Shown here: one piece after another, positions 28,326 to 36,628 of the stretch
Position numbering within the stretch: position 1 is the first letter of the stretch
Layout: each line of letters begins with the position of its first letter
From: Chlorobiaceae bacterium
Lineage (GTDB): Bacteria > Bacteroidota > Chlorobiia > Chlorobiales > Chlorobiaceae
Assembly (NCBI GenBank): GCA_012972835.1
Contig: JABDHK010000056.1
Location: forward strand, 1 to 38,798
DNA length: 38,798 bases
Reading direction: 5' to 3'
Notes under the pieces: generated by a model
Databases searched by the model: none
What the model saw: only the letters and a program-made list of their open reading frames with translations
What the model was told of the DNA's origin: nothing
Translations under genes and position numbers: made by a program

Positions 28326-28916
28326 TTGAAAAAATATCTTTCGCTTTCCTTGAGCGTTGTTGTAACGTTGATCATACTGACTCTCCCCGCATATGCAGAG
28401 AATTTCTATTTAAGCGGCGATATCGGATCGACATTTTCCAGCAATCTGAACATCAACGGCCGCAGTGGAAATACCGCTGCACAGCAAACTCTCAAAGCCG
28501 GTATTAACATAGAGGGTGCGTTTGGGATGCGATTTGACAACTTCAGGGTTGAAGGAGAGGTTGCTTATCAACCACAAAAGTTAGACTCAACAGTTTTCAA
28601 TGGCAATGTGCATATAGCTTCTTTTCTTGCTAACGGCTATTATGATTTTTACAAGGAAGGCATTCAGCCCTATGTCACCGCAGGTATAGGTGTTGGTTGG
28701 CACACTAATGATTTATACCCGGGAGGGCAGTGGATCAGCGGACGTCTCGAAAAGTTGGCATATCAATTAGGTGCAGGCGTTGCCATTCCAGTCGGTAACA
28801 ATATCTGGTTAGACGCACGGTATCGCTATTTTGCCTTAACATCAGTTACTGAAGATTCATTTTCTTATACGCCATCAAACAACTCTTTTCTGCTGGGCTT
28901 AAGGGTTGGGCTGTAA
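28326..28916 (+). CDS. Outer-membrane beta-barrel protein (paralog 1), TTG start
   Basis: 196 residues. A signal peptide (MKKYLSLSLSVVVTLIILTL, ending AYA) precedes a small OmpA/OprF-like 8-strand barrel: FYLSGDIGSTFSSNL, FRVEGEVAYQ, LANGYYDFY, QPYVTAGIGVGWH, LGAGVAIPVGNNIWLDARYR, and terminal LLGLRVGL. There is no peptidoglycan-binding domain. The only start that preserves the signal peptide is TTG at 28326, so translation may be weak. AT-rich DNA with a TATATTATATATATTAT stretch (28264-28278) upstream may hold the promoter. It is paired with a paralog 211 bp downstream. Confidence 0.85.
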   Translation: MKKYLSLSLSVVVTLIILTLPAYAENFYLSGDIGSTFSSNLNINGRSGNTAAQQTLKAGINIEGAFGMRFDNFRVEGEVAYQPQKLDSTVFNGNVHIASFLANGYYDFYKEGIQPYVTAGIGVGWHTNDLYPGGQWISGRLEKLAYQLGAGVAIPVGNNIWLDARYRYFALTSVTEDSFSYTPSNNSFLLGLRVGL

Positions 28917-29075
28917 GTTTTCTGCCTTAGATACTTCTTGTTGCAGTCGAAGAGCAGCTTTCCATTGGTATGTATATTTAATTCATAGAGATGCTGCTTA
29001 TTATACGATTTTCTACTTAAAAAACAGGTAACTACTTTCCCTTTATTTGTTTTTTCTTTACATTAATACGTGTGT

Positions 29076-29092
29076 TAACTGTAATACAGTTA
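29076..29092. promoter_or_regulatory. 17-bp inverted repeat upstream of barrel paralog 2
   Basis: TAACTGT-AAT-ACAGTTA is a perfect 7+7 repeat 35 bp before the ATG of the second barrel gene. GG and seven T follow. It may be an operator, or a weak terminator or attenuator for transcripts entering from paralog 1. Confidence 0.5.
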
Positions 29093-29127
29093 GGTTTTTT
29101 TCAATGACCAATAAACCATATTGAAAA

Positions 29128-29775
29128 ATGAAAAAACATCTTTCTTTTCTGGGAGCTGTTTTGACGGCTGGAGTACTGGCAGTTCCGGCTTATGCTGCTG
29201 ATTCAAGCTATTATGTCAGTGGTGATGCTGGTGTATCTTTGTTCAGCAACATAACCCCAAAAGACCCAACACAAATTCAGCAAGGAACCCTTACAACCAG
29301 CGCAGGCATTGATGTGCTTGGTGCTGTGGGTATGAAATTTGATAGCTGGAGGGTTGAGGGTGAATTTGGTTATCAGCGGAATAATGCCAAGCAGATCTCA
29401 GATAATACGGGGTTAACTTTAAATGCTACAGGTAATATCTCAGTGACATCCCTTCTGGCAAATGGGTACTATGATTTCATTGCCGGTGGAGTTAACCCGT
29501 ATCTCTCGGCTGGTATTGGATGGGCCAGTGTGGGTATCAATAATTTTGGTAAAGTAGGTCAAAATAATAGCAATAATAATAGCTTACTATCAGAATCTCA
29601 TTCAGCACTTGGTTATCAGTTTGGAGCCGGTGTTGCCATTCCCCTGAGCAAAAGCATTGATCTTGATGCACGTTACCGCTATTTTGGAACCGGCAATATC
29701 AGTATGAATAATCAAGGTGGTGATTATAAAGTAACGGGTAGCGATTTTCTTGTAGGTTTGAGGATCGGGTTTTAG
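29128..29775 (+). CDS. Outer-membrane beta-barrel protein (paralog 2)
   Basis: 215 residues. The signal peptide ends PAYAA. Barrel strands are very like those of the preceding gene: YYVSGDAGVSLFSN, WRVEGEFGYQ, LLANGYYDFI, NPYLSAGIGWA, YQFGAGVAIPLSKSIDLDAR, FLVGLRIGF. It differs mainly by a longer Asn/Ser-rich loop (GQNNSNNNSLLS), encoded by AATAAT-type DNA, which is probably surface-exposed. Starts with ATG, unlike its neighbour. A clear terminator follows. Function unknown; small barrels of this kind act in adhesion, membrane stability or as narrow pores. Confidence 0.88.
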   Translation: MKKHLSFLGAVLTAGVLAVPAYAADSSYYVSGDAGVSLFSNITPKDPTQIQQGTLTTSAGIDVLGAVGMKFDSWRVEGEFGYQRNNAKQISDNTGLTLNATGNISVTSLLANGYYDFIAGGVNPYLSAGIGWASVGINNFGKVGQNNSNNNSLLSESHSALGYQFGAGVAIPLSKSIDLDARYRYFGTGNISMNNQGGDYKVTGSDFLVGLRIGF

Positions 29776-29788
29776 TCGTTACGATTTT

Positions 29789-29818
29789 TAAAAAGGAGGC
29801 TCAGTGTCTCCTTTTTTT
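29789..29818 (+). terminator. Terminator after barrel paralog 2
   Basis: AAAAGGAG (29791-29798) and CTCCTTTT (29808-29815) form an 8-bp stem around a 9-base loop and run into a T7 tract. Confidence 0.85.
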
Positions 29819-29840
29819 GCGCCCAGTTAGTGTTCAGTAA

Positions 29841-30701
29841 TTATAACTGCCGTCCTTGTGTAATGATGTCGTTCAGTTCTGCACCGATAAGGCGGAGATC
29901 TTCATCAAGAAAATGAGAGGAGTGCAGCCGGGCGCGTTTGACCTCGGCAAAATCAAGGAGTGCATCCATGGTTTGCGGTTTAAACAGGGGAGCAGCGCAA
30001 AGAAGGATGCCATCAGGCCCGGTAAGCGATGAGTTGCCCCAGTAGGTGAAACTGTCTTCATTGCCCACACGGTTCACGCATGCGACATAACTGCTGAATA
30101 AAAATGCATAGGTGGTGGCAATTGTCTGCCACTGGGTTACAATGGCTGGATTTCCCTTTCCTGGCGACATGCGCAGAGGGCTGGACATGAGCACAAAGAG
30201 CAGTTTTGCACCCTGGTGTGCGAGTATGAAGGGAAGTGATACATGCCAGAAATCCTCACAGATTGCCACACCGATTCGACCAAGCTTTTTTGAATCTATT
30301 ACCTTGATCTTCTGGCCAGCGGAAAAATAGCGCAGCTCTTCAAACATGCCGTAGGTTGGCAGGTAGATTTTGCGGTGGACACTTCGACCAATCCCCTCTT
30401 CAAACATGAAGGCTGCGTTATAGACACCGTAGTCGTCGCTAAGCTCTATACCTCCGCAGATAATGCAGATTTTCCGGCTGAGATCACGAAGTGGAGCAAG
30501 TCGGGCATCTTCAATATGCATGGCGATATCCTGTGCAGCATCCTGGACATTGTATCCCGTAAGAGAGAGTTCAGGGAATGCAATAGCATCAGCACCATCC
30601 CTGATAGCCTGCTCGGTAAGTGCGCAGTGATGAGCAAGGTTTTCATCAAAATTGGCAAGTGTGCAATCGATCTGGGCTATTCGCAGTTTTGCTGTCAGCA
30701 T
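29841..30701 (-). CDS. Nitrilase-superfamily amidase, NAD-synthetase-glutaminase-like
   Basis: 286 residues from the ATG at 30701 (MLTAKLRIAQIDCTLANFDEN). The triad is Glu44 (AFPELSLTGYN), Lys111 (RKIYLPTYGMFEE) and Cys148 (AICEDFWH). The ELSLTGY and CEDFWH contexts are those of the glutaminase domain of glutamine-dependent NAD synthetase, but no synthetase domain follows, so it is a stand-alone amidase. The frame stays open upstream to 30788, overlapping the permease gene; that extension (CGYLPCSRLL and on) does not look like this family. It lies 13 bp after the permease in one transcript. The substrate is unknown; a nitrogen-releasing amide is likely. Confidence 0.88.
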   Translation of the reverse strand: MLTAKLRIAQIDCTLANFDENLAHHCALTEQAIRDGADAIAFPELSLTGYNVQDAAQDIAMHIEDARLAPLRDLSRKICIICGGIELSDDYGVYNAAFMFEEGIGRSVHRKIYLPTYGMFEELRYFSAGQKIKVIDSKKLGRIGVAICEDFWHVSLPFILAHQGAKLLFVLMSSPLRMSPGKGNPAIVTQWQTIATTYAFLFSSYVACVNRVGNEDSFTYWGNSSLTGPDGILLCAAPLFKPQTMDALLDFAEVKRARLHSSHFLDEDLRLIGAELNDIITQGRQL

Positions 30702-30714
30702 CCTTTTTCGGAGT

Positions 30715-32028
30715 TTAATGGTACGGGTAAAAAAGATAGAAAGTAAACGAGAACAAGGCAAGTATCCACATGCCGGCACGCACCTCACGCGCTTTTCCAG
30801 TGAAGATTTTCAAAATAACATAGGCAATAAATCCTGCAGTGATACCAACGCCGATATTGAAGGTGAATATCATGAGCACAATCGTCAGGAATGCAGGCAG
30901 AAGTTCGCTGTAGTCGTTGAAATTAAATTTTGTGACCGATTGCATCATGAACATGCCAACCACAACCAGTGCCGGGCCGCAGGCGTATGGTGGTACAATA
31001 GTCAGAATCGGAGAAAAAAACAGAGCAAGGGCAAAAAGGGCGGCAACCACAAGCGCTGTAAATCCTGTTTTTCCGCCTTGTTCAATACCAGCAGCGGACT
31101 CAATATAGACACCTGCTGTTGTGGTACCGAACATTGATGCCGCAATGGTTGAAAGCGCATCGACCAGCATTGGCTTTTCAATTTCAGGCAGGTTGTCCTC
31201 TTCATCAAGCAGATTGGCCCGTGACGACAATCCAAAAAGGGTACCCATGGTATCTACAAAATCCATAACCAGTACGCTGGTAATGACTCCAGCAAATCCC
31301 CAGGTCATGGCACCCTGAACATTGATTTTCATAAAGATCGGTTCAATCGATGGAGGCATACTGAACATCGTTGAAGGAATCGGAATAAGTCCGGTCAGAA
31401 GAAAAGCCGCAGTGGTGACGGCCATACCGGCCAGGATAGCACCTGTCACTCGCTGGATAAGAAGAACAGCGGTTATGAGAAGTCCACCGAGGCTGAGGAG
31501 TACCGGAAGTTTTGCAATATTGGCCAGCTGGACAGGTGCGCCTGGAACACCGAGAGTGATAAGCCCCATGTCGTTCAGCCCTAAAAAAGCGAGAAAAAGC
31601 CCGATGCCTACTGAAAAGCTGTGTTTAAGCGTTCCAGGAATGGCTTTTGCCAGCCATTGACGCAGGCCACCGAGAGTGATCAAGGTGAACAGAACGCCAC
31701 TGATAAAGATGGCCGCCATCGCTGTCTGCCATGAGTAGCCGAGCGTGTGAACAACCGTATAAGCAATAAATGCATTTTCGCCCATATATGGGGCCACGGC
31801 AAAAGGGCGCTTGGCATAAACCCCCATCAGCAGTGTTCCAAAGATTGAGGTAAGAATGGTTGCCGTCATCGAGGCATCTTTGGGAATACCCGCAGCCGCA
31901 AGAATGGCCGGATTGACAATGATGATGTATGACAGTGTGAAAAACGTTGTTATACCGGCCAGGGTTTCCTGCCGAAAAGTGGTGCCGTGCTTCTCAAAGT
32001 CAAAGTAGGATTGCATGATGTTGGTCAT
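30715..32028 (-). CDS. AzgA-type purine permease (NCS2 family)
   Basis: 437 residues with about 12-14 membrane segments. AzgA-like motifs: FEKHGTTFRQETLAGITTFF at the N-terminus, GENAFIAYTV, the substrate loop DFVDTMGTLFGLS, and TTAGVYIESAAGIEQGGKTG. Members import adenine, guanine or hypoxanthine with protons. It is followed by the stand-alone amidase 13 bp later; together they suggest salvage of nitrogen compounds. No riboswitch structure was seen in the 240 bp upstream. Confidence 0.93.
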   Translation of the reverse strand: MTNIMQSYFDFEKHGTTFRQETLAGITTFFTLSYIIIVNPAILAAAGIPKDASMTATILTSIFGTLLMGVYAKRPFAVAPYMGENAFIAYTVVHTLGYSWQTAMAAIFISGVLFTLITLGGLRQWLAKAIPGTLKHSFSVGIGLFLAFLGLNDMGLITLGVPGAPVQLANIAKLPVLLSLGGLLITAVLLIQRVTGAILAGMAVTTAAFLLTGLIPIPSTMFSMPPSIEPIFMKINVQGAMTWGFAGVITSVLVMDFVDTMGTLFGLSSRANLLDEEDNLPEIEKPMLVDALSTIAASMFGTTTAGVYIESAAGIEQGGKTGFTALVVAALFALALFFSPILTIVPPYACGPALVVVGMFMMQSVTKFNFNDYSELLPAFLTIVLMIFTFNIGVGITAGFIAYVILKIFTGKAREVRAGMWILALFSFTFYLFYPYH

Positions 32029-32268
32029 GGAATGGTAATCGTCCTCAAAAGAACAAGATAAACATAAAGCGTGAAAACGGAGAAGCGTATTATGGTCAAA
32101 CCAAATGTGAACCTGACTTGGTATCCTGAATTCTGAAAAAAAGATTCTGGTAAAACTCTCATCTTCTTCTTGCCGTGCTTTGTTGGTAATCGTATATTTT
32201 GTTTTTGAAAAAGGGGTTAATGCTATATCAGAGAGGTTTATTAATGAACATGAACAGAGGAATTACTT

Positions 32269-32796
32269 TTGTCGCAACTGGAACATATTGAAGCAATAGA
32301 AAAACGGCTCTGGAACGCGGCGGATACTTTACGGGCTAACTCAAACTATGCAAGTAACGAATACTTTCTGCCTGTCATGGGCCTTATCTTTCTGCGCCAT
32401 GCCTATAGCCGATTTCTGGCTGTCAGAGAAACTATCGAAGCGGATCTTCCCACTCGCGGAGGAAAGATCCGCCCTCTCTCCAAAGAGGATTTTTCAGGAA
32501 AAAGCGCAATCTACCTGAAACCGGAAGCACAGTTTGATTATCTGGCCTTCTTAAAAGATGGCGATAGCCGGGCCAGGGCTATTATTGCAGCGATGGATTC
32601 CATTGAGCCCGACTACGCCAATCTGCGTGGCGTGCTGCCCAAGGGAGAATATTATGAACTGGATAACACCGTGCTGGGCCAGTTGCTCTGATCCCTTAAC
32701 TGGGACGAGCTGAAAATGGTTTCCGGCATGTCTATCGCGTTTATCCAACAGTTCCTTCGCCGTTTTACAGTGGTATTGTTGCTGCTTGAATATTAA
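32269..32796 (+). pseudogene. hsdM: Type I restriction methyltransferase hsdM, 5' remnant
   Basis: A TTG start at 32269 with AGAGG upstream encodes the HsdM N-terminal domain (HIEAIEKRLWNAADTLRANS, FLPVMGLIFLRHAYSRF, AIYLKPEAQFDYL), 140 residues to a TGA at 32689-32691. The frame beyond the stop still reads SLNWDELKMVSG, the expected continuation, so TGA probably replaced CGA (Arg). After that Gly the sequence diverges and a second stop occurs at 32794. The SAM-binding (NPPF) domain and hsdS and hsdR are missing. A dead relic of a type I restriction system. Confidence 0.85.
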
Positions 32797-32997
32797 CAAG
32801 AAAAGTGACGGGTGCACATTATACAATGCTCACCTGAATAAGGTGCAAAATTATTTCTTCTCCTGCAGGTCTCACTTTGTTTTATCGCTATTCAACAACG
32901 TTATATAGTGATTGTACTCTGATGGGCACGATTTCATAGCATCCTGAGGTATAAGGAAAGATGTTCCTTTTTCAACCTTTGAATTAAGGAGGAAGTT

Positions 32998-33222
32998 ATG
33001 CAATCAGAAACTGAAAGACTTCAAGCATTCCGACAGTTAAGAACTGATATCCGTGGGTCAGAAAGTCACTTGATTGTTGGTATCGATATTGCTAAAGAGA
33101 AGCACTATGCCTTCTGCGGTACTGCGACTGGTAAGACATTATGTAAACAGATGATATTTCCGAACAGCAAAGAAGGGTTTGAGCTACTGACAGCAAGGGT
33201 GGAAGCGGTCCCCAAGTTGCCG
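32998..33222 (+). pseudogene. IS110-family transposase, 5' fragment
   Basis: An ATG with an excellent AAGGAGG ribosome site (32986-32992) begins MQSETERLQAFRQLRTDIRG and then IVGIDIAKEKHYAFCGTATGK, the N-terminal DEDD catalytic motif of IS110-type transposases. Homology ends after LLTARVEAVPKL at about 33215. The frame then enters unrelated DNA (the next pseudogene) and stops at 33282. The RuvC-like remainder and the C-terminal Ser domain are gone. The junction looks like a deletion between an IS copy and the neighbouring gene. Confidence 0.82.
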
Positions 33223-34397
33223 GTAATGGGGATGCAGGTTTATATCGGCTTGATGTGCGTCGCGAATGTTTTGACTATCTGAATAAACACCTTTCTCTCT
33301 CGACTTTGCAGAAGAGTGAGTCGGATGGCGAGATAATCATGGCTCTCTGGAATGAGTTGTATTCGGAGCTGGAGGATTTTGATGAGTGCGGTGGCGGTTA
33401 CTATCACAGAGAGAATGATCTTATAGAGCAGCTTGAGGAGCGTATAAAAAAACTGCAGAACTCTTCGGCGGAAGAAAAGGTTCGTCGTGGACTTCTTGAA
33501 GAGGTGATGCCATTTATTATCAGCAGCAATGCCGGCTTTGATGATCAGCTTTATGAACTTGCTGAAGCCACTTGCAGTAGTGATGAGGACTGGCGCAATC
33601 TAGCGTAGATGCTGGAAGGTATACATCAGAACTGGCCGACCAGACAGGCGCGTGAAATATACCAAAAACTTGGTGACCGGGCGAAATATCTGGAACTGCG
33701 GCACACGCAAATGAAATACGGTGACGACTACCATGATCTGGCCACTTTCTATTGGGATGAAGGAAACCGCGAGCAGGCTCTCGCTATTGCTGAAGAGGGT
33801 ATGAAGAAAGGAGAGGGCCGGATGGATGGACTGCGATCATTTCTCTCTGACCGTGCCATTGAGGATGGTAACAGGGAGAAATATCTTGCACTCCAGTTTG
33901 AGCAAGCAACCCAATATCTTTCTTTGGATACATACAACTCGTTTAAAAATATATGCTCAGTCGAAGAGTGGAGTGCCTTTGAACCAAAAATAGTCGAGCT
34001 GCTGGATAAACCATCCTCCAGGGTATATCTCAAGATACGGATGCATCGAGAGGAATATGAAGAGGTGTTGGCCATACTTCTCAAGCGCATCTATCCTGTC
34101 AATGGCGGTGAATCAGGTGATGAACTGACGGTAGCTAAAGAACTTGAACAGCGTTTTCCCGAACAGATTCTGACCTACTACCTCTCCGGCCTACGTAATC
34201 TGAACAGCAATGCATCTCGCAATGAGTACGCCAATAGGACTGAAGTTGTGGTCAAAGTTCGCCGTATGCTGGTGGATGTCATTAAGGATGAATCCAGATG
34301 GAAATTTTTTGCGGGTAAGATTAAGGGTGACAATATCCGCCGACCGGCATTTCAGGAAGAGTTCGGCAAGGTAATAGCGGGATGGGGGGAGCTATAA
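33216..34397 (+). pseudogene. SWIM-zinc-finger-type protein, C-terminal part, with an in-frame amber stop
   Basis: One frame from about 33216 to 34397 is broken only by TAG at 33606-33608. Upstream: DAGLYRLDVRRECFDYLN and a helical region ending DEDWRNLA. Downstream: MLEGIHQNWPTRQAREIYQK, YHDLATFYWDEGNREQALAI. The helical-repeat pattern and phrases such as YLALQFEQAT and MHREEYEEVLAIL are like the C-terminal half of SWIM zinc-finger family proteins. The zinc finger itself is absent because the 5' part was lost at the IS110 junction. The part after TAG (33609-34397, 262 residues) could still be made from ATG 33609, but its ribosome site is poor. Probably non-functional. Confidence 0.75.
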
Positions 34398-34477
34398 CCT
34401 TGTTGAGAAAAAAATAGCTTGCTTTGTCGGGTGGCAGGCTATATGTTGCCGTGAATGCTTCATTGTTCTGTTTATTC

Positions 34478-34506
34478 TTGTAATTATCCGTACATTTATT
34501 GTAATT
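34478..34506 (+). promoter_or_regulatory. Direct repeat TTGTAATT x2 upstream of the GyrI-like gene
   Basis: TTGTAATT at 34478-34485 recurs at 34499-34506, 21 bp apart (two helical turns). It could be a protein-binding site or coincide with a -35 (TTGTAA). The gene starts 50 bp downstream. Confidence 0.3.
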
Positions 34507-34555
34507 TAATTTCAGGCAAAAACACAAGAGGTTTGGATTTTTGTGGAGCATTACA

Positions 34556-35164
34556 ATGGAGGTAATTGATCTTAAGAAGGAGTTGAAACCGCTTTATCAA
34601 CCTTCAGCAAAAGAGGTTGTTGTGGTGGATGTGCCGCCTATGAATTTTCTTATGGTGGATGGGGAGGGCGATCCAAATAGTTCGCAGGCATTCTCCGATG
34701 CAATTGGGGTATTGTTTACTGTTTCCTACACCGTGAAGTTCATGATCAAAAGGGGGCCTATGGCAATTGACTATGGAGTCATGCCTTTGGAGGGGCTATG
34801 GTGGGCTGACGATATGACGAAGTTCTCGCCTGAAGACAAGTCCAACTGGAAATGGACAGTTATGATTATGCAGCCATCTTTTGTTACTCTGGAAATTATT
34901 GAGGTTGCTATTGCTGAGGTGAAAGCAAAGAAAAACCCATCGGCTCTTTCCATGGTGCGGTTTGAATCTCTTTCGGAAGGGAAGTGCGCACAGACTATGC
35001 ACATTGGCCCGTTTTCTGAAGAGGGACCAACTATCGCACATGTTCATCAGTTCATTGATACCATGGGCCATCGGAGAGGAAAGCATCATGAAATTTATTT
35101 GAGTGATATTCGAAAAGCTGCTCCATCGAAATGGAAAACCATTGTTCGTCAGCCCATGCATTGA
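34556..35164 (+). CDS. GyrI-like small-molecule-binding domain protein
   Basis: 202 residues from the ATG at 34556, chosen because GGAG at 34545-34548 is 7 bp upstream. The pattern VVDVPPMNFLMVDGEGDPN and AQTMHIGPFSEEGPTIAHVH matches stand-alone GyrI-like (SOUL/GyrI) domain proteins, which bind diverse hydrophobic or drug-like ligands or hydrolyse them. There is no DNA-binding domain. Neighbours are pseudogenes and a hydrolase, so context does not help. Intact, with normal codon pattern. Confidence 0.82.
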   Translation: MEVIDLKKELKPLYQPSAKEVVVVDVPPMNFLMVDGEGDPNSSQAFSDAIGVLFTVSYTVKFMIKRGPMAIDYGVMPLEGLWWADDMTKFSPEDKSNWKWTVMIMQPSFVTLEIIEVAIAEVKAKKNPSALSMVRFESLSEGKCAQTMHIGPFSEEGPTIAHVHQFIDTMGHRRGKHHEIYLSDIRKAAPSKWKTIVRQPMH

Positions 35165-35260
35165 TGGGAAATGCTTCTGCGAACGGCTTTTAATAACGTG
35201 CGGTGCAGTGATACCCTAATATATTTAGGACTCCTTCAACCCTTTTCTATGTAGCGCATT

Positions 35261-35848
35261 ATGACTCCATACATCATTACCTCCCAACACCTCACTGCCA
35301 TTGCAGGTAAAGCGACACCCCTGATGCCGGGCCTTGCTGAATGGATAAACAAGAGTTGTCCGCTCTACGACATTGACACTGCTCATGAGTACTGTCATTT
35401 TCTTGCTCAGGCCTGTCATGAAACTGATCACTTCAAAACGTTGCGCGAGTACGCTTCAGGCAAAGAATATGAAGGAAGAATTGACTTGGGAAACACAAAG
35501 CCTGGCGATGGAGTCAAGTTTAAAGGTCGCGGAATTTTTCAGACTACAGGACGAGCAAACTACCTGCAATTGGGTATAAAAAAAGGGCGCAGGGATCTCT
35601 TTATCAATTCGCCGGAACTTCTTGAGCAACCGGAATATGCGGTATGGAGTGCATGCGAGTACTGGAAAACCCGTGGTTTGAATGATGTGGCTAATCATGC
35701 CGATGGCGATACCATGAAGAAAAAATACAGAGGAAACATCATCAATGTCTCACCGGTGGAGTTCATCAGCATCACAATCAATGGTGGTTATAACGGCATG
35801 GATGAACGCAAGAAGTACTACTCCATTGTCAAGAGTGTCTTGATTTAG
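35261..35848 (+). CDS. GH19 chitinase/endolysin-like hydrolase
   Basis: 195 residues, a single glycoside hydrolase family 19 domain without signal peptide. Catalytic Glu54 lies in CHETDHF, and the second acid in KEYEGRIDLGN (Glu71). GDGVKFKGRGIFQTTGRANY is the family's most conserved stretch. Phage endolysins of this size and fold cut peptidoglycan. No holin, spanin or structural phage gene is near, so it is a lone prophage relic or a domesticated lysin, possibly used against competitors. There is no recognisable ribosome site, so expression is uncertain. Confidence 0.88.
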   Translation: MTPYIITSQHLTAIAGKATPLMPGLAEWINKSCPLYDIDTAHEYCHFLAQACHETDHFKTLREYASGKEYEGRIDLGNTKPGDGVKFKGRGIFQTTGRANYLQLGIKKGRRDLFINSPELLEQPEYAVWSACEYWKTRGLNDVANHADGDTMKKKYRGNIINVSPVEFISITINGGYNGMDERKKYYSIVKSVLI

Positions 35849-35957
35849 GATATTTGATCTGGATTTATTTTGAGCCAACGAAATTTTCCTTATATTGGAT
35901 AAATTTAGTCTTACATTTCCTTTTTTTTCAATCTGATTTTATTTTAAGGAGAATACC

Positions 35958-36548
35958 ATGAGTGTTTTAGTTGGCCGCAAAGCGCCGGATTTTGATGTAG
36001 CTGCTGTTGTTAATGGGTCGCAGTTTGTTGACTCAGTAAAGCTTTCAGATTTCAAGGGAAAGTATGTTGTGCTCTTTTTTTATCCTCTTGACTTTACCTT
36101 TGTCTGTCCTACAGAACTGCACGCTTTTCAGGACAAGCTTGCGGAGTTCAGCAAAAGGGATGTGGAGCTGCTTGGTTGTTCGGTGGATTCCAAGTTTTCT
36201 CATTTTGCCTGGCTTACCACTCCGAGAAACCGTGGCGGAATTGAAGGTGTAACCTATACACTTCTTTCTGATATTAATAAGACGGTTTCAGCGGACTATG
36301 ATGTTCTGCTCGAGGGTGCGGGAATTGCATTGAGGGGTTTGTTTCTTATTGATAAAGAGGGAGTTGTTCGCCACCAGGTTGTCAATGATCTTCCGCTGGG
36401 TCGCAATGTGGACGAGGTACTTCGGCTTGTTGATGCCCTTCAGTTTACGGAGCAATACGGTGAGGTGTGCCCTGCAAACTGGAACAAGGGTGACAAGACC
36501 ATGAAACCAACTGATGAAGGACTGAAGGAGTTCTTCAAGGAAAACTGA
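35958..36548 (+). CDS. 2-Cys peroxiredoxin (AhpC/Prx1 type)
   Basis: 196 residues. It reduces peroxides through peroxidatic Cys50 (DFTFVCPTE) and resolving Cys171 (GEVCPANW), with a supporting Arg in the RGLFLIDKEG region. A strong AAGGAG ribosome site precedes the ATG. A typical oxidative-stress enzyme for an anaerobic phototroph. It is a single gene; a reductase partner is not in the window. A GC-rich hairpin follows (36585-36609). Confidence 0.96.
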   Translation: MSVLVGRKAPDFDVAAVVNGSQFVDSVKLSDFKGKYVVLFFYPLDFTFVCPTELHAFQDKLAEFSKRDVELLGCSVDSKFSHFAWLTTPRNRGGIEGVTYTLLSDINKTVSADYDVLLEGAGIALRGLFLIDKEGVVRHQVVNDLPLGRNVDEVLRLVDALQFTEQYGEVCPANWNKGDKTMKPTDEGLKEFFKEN

Positions 36549-36584
36549 TCTTTGTTTTTTCGGATAGTTGTTTTCTCCGTATCT

Positions 36585-36609
36585 CCCCTCTCTTTCATGC
36601 AGAGAGGGG
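36585..36609. terminator. Hairpin between the peroxiredoxin gene and proS
   Basis: CCCCTCTCT (36585-36593) pairs perfectly with AGAGAGGGG (36601-36609) around a 7-base loop. No U-run follows on either strand, so it is not a classic terminator. It may still end or protect the convergent transcripts. Confidence 0.5.
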
Positions 36610-36628
36610 GATATGGCGGATCAACTTC

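Noticed and set aside
30702-30788. N-terminal extension of the nitrilase-like amidase
   Set aside because: It overlaps the permease coding region and does not resemble the family; the ATG at 30701 gives the normal N-terminus.
32269-32796. Working type I restriction-modification or defence island
   Set aside because: Only the broken 5' part of hsdM is present; hsdR and hsdS are missing and no other defence gene is near.
35261-35848. Prophage
   Set aside because: Only one endolysin-like gene; no integrase, capsid, portal, terminase or holin nearby.
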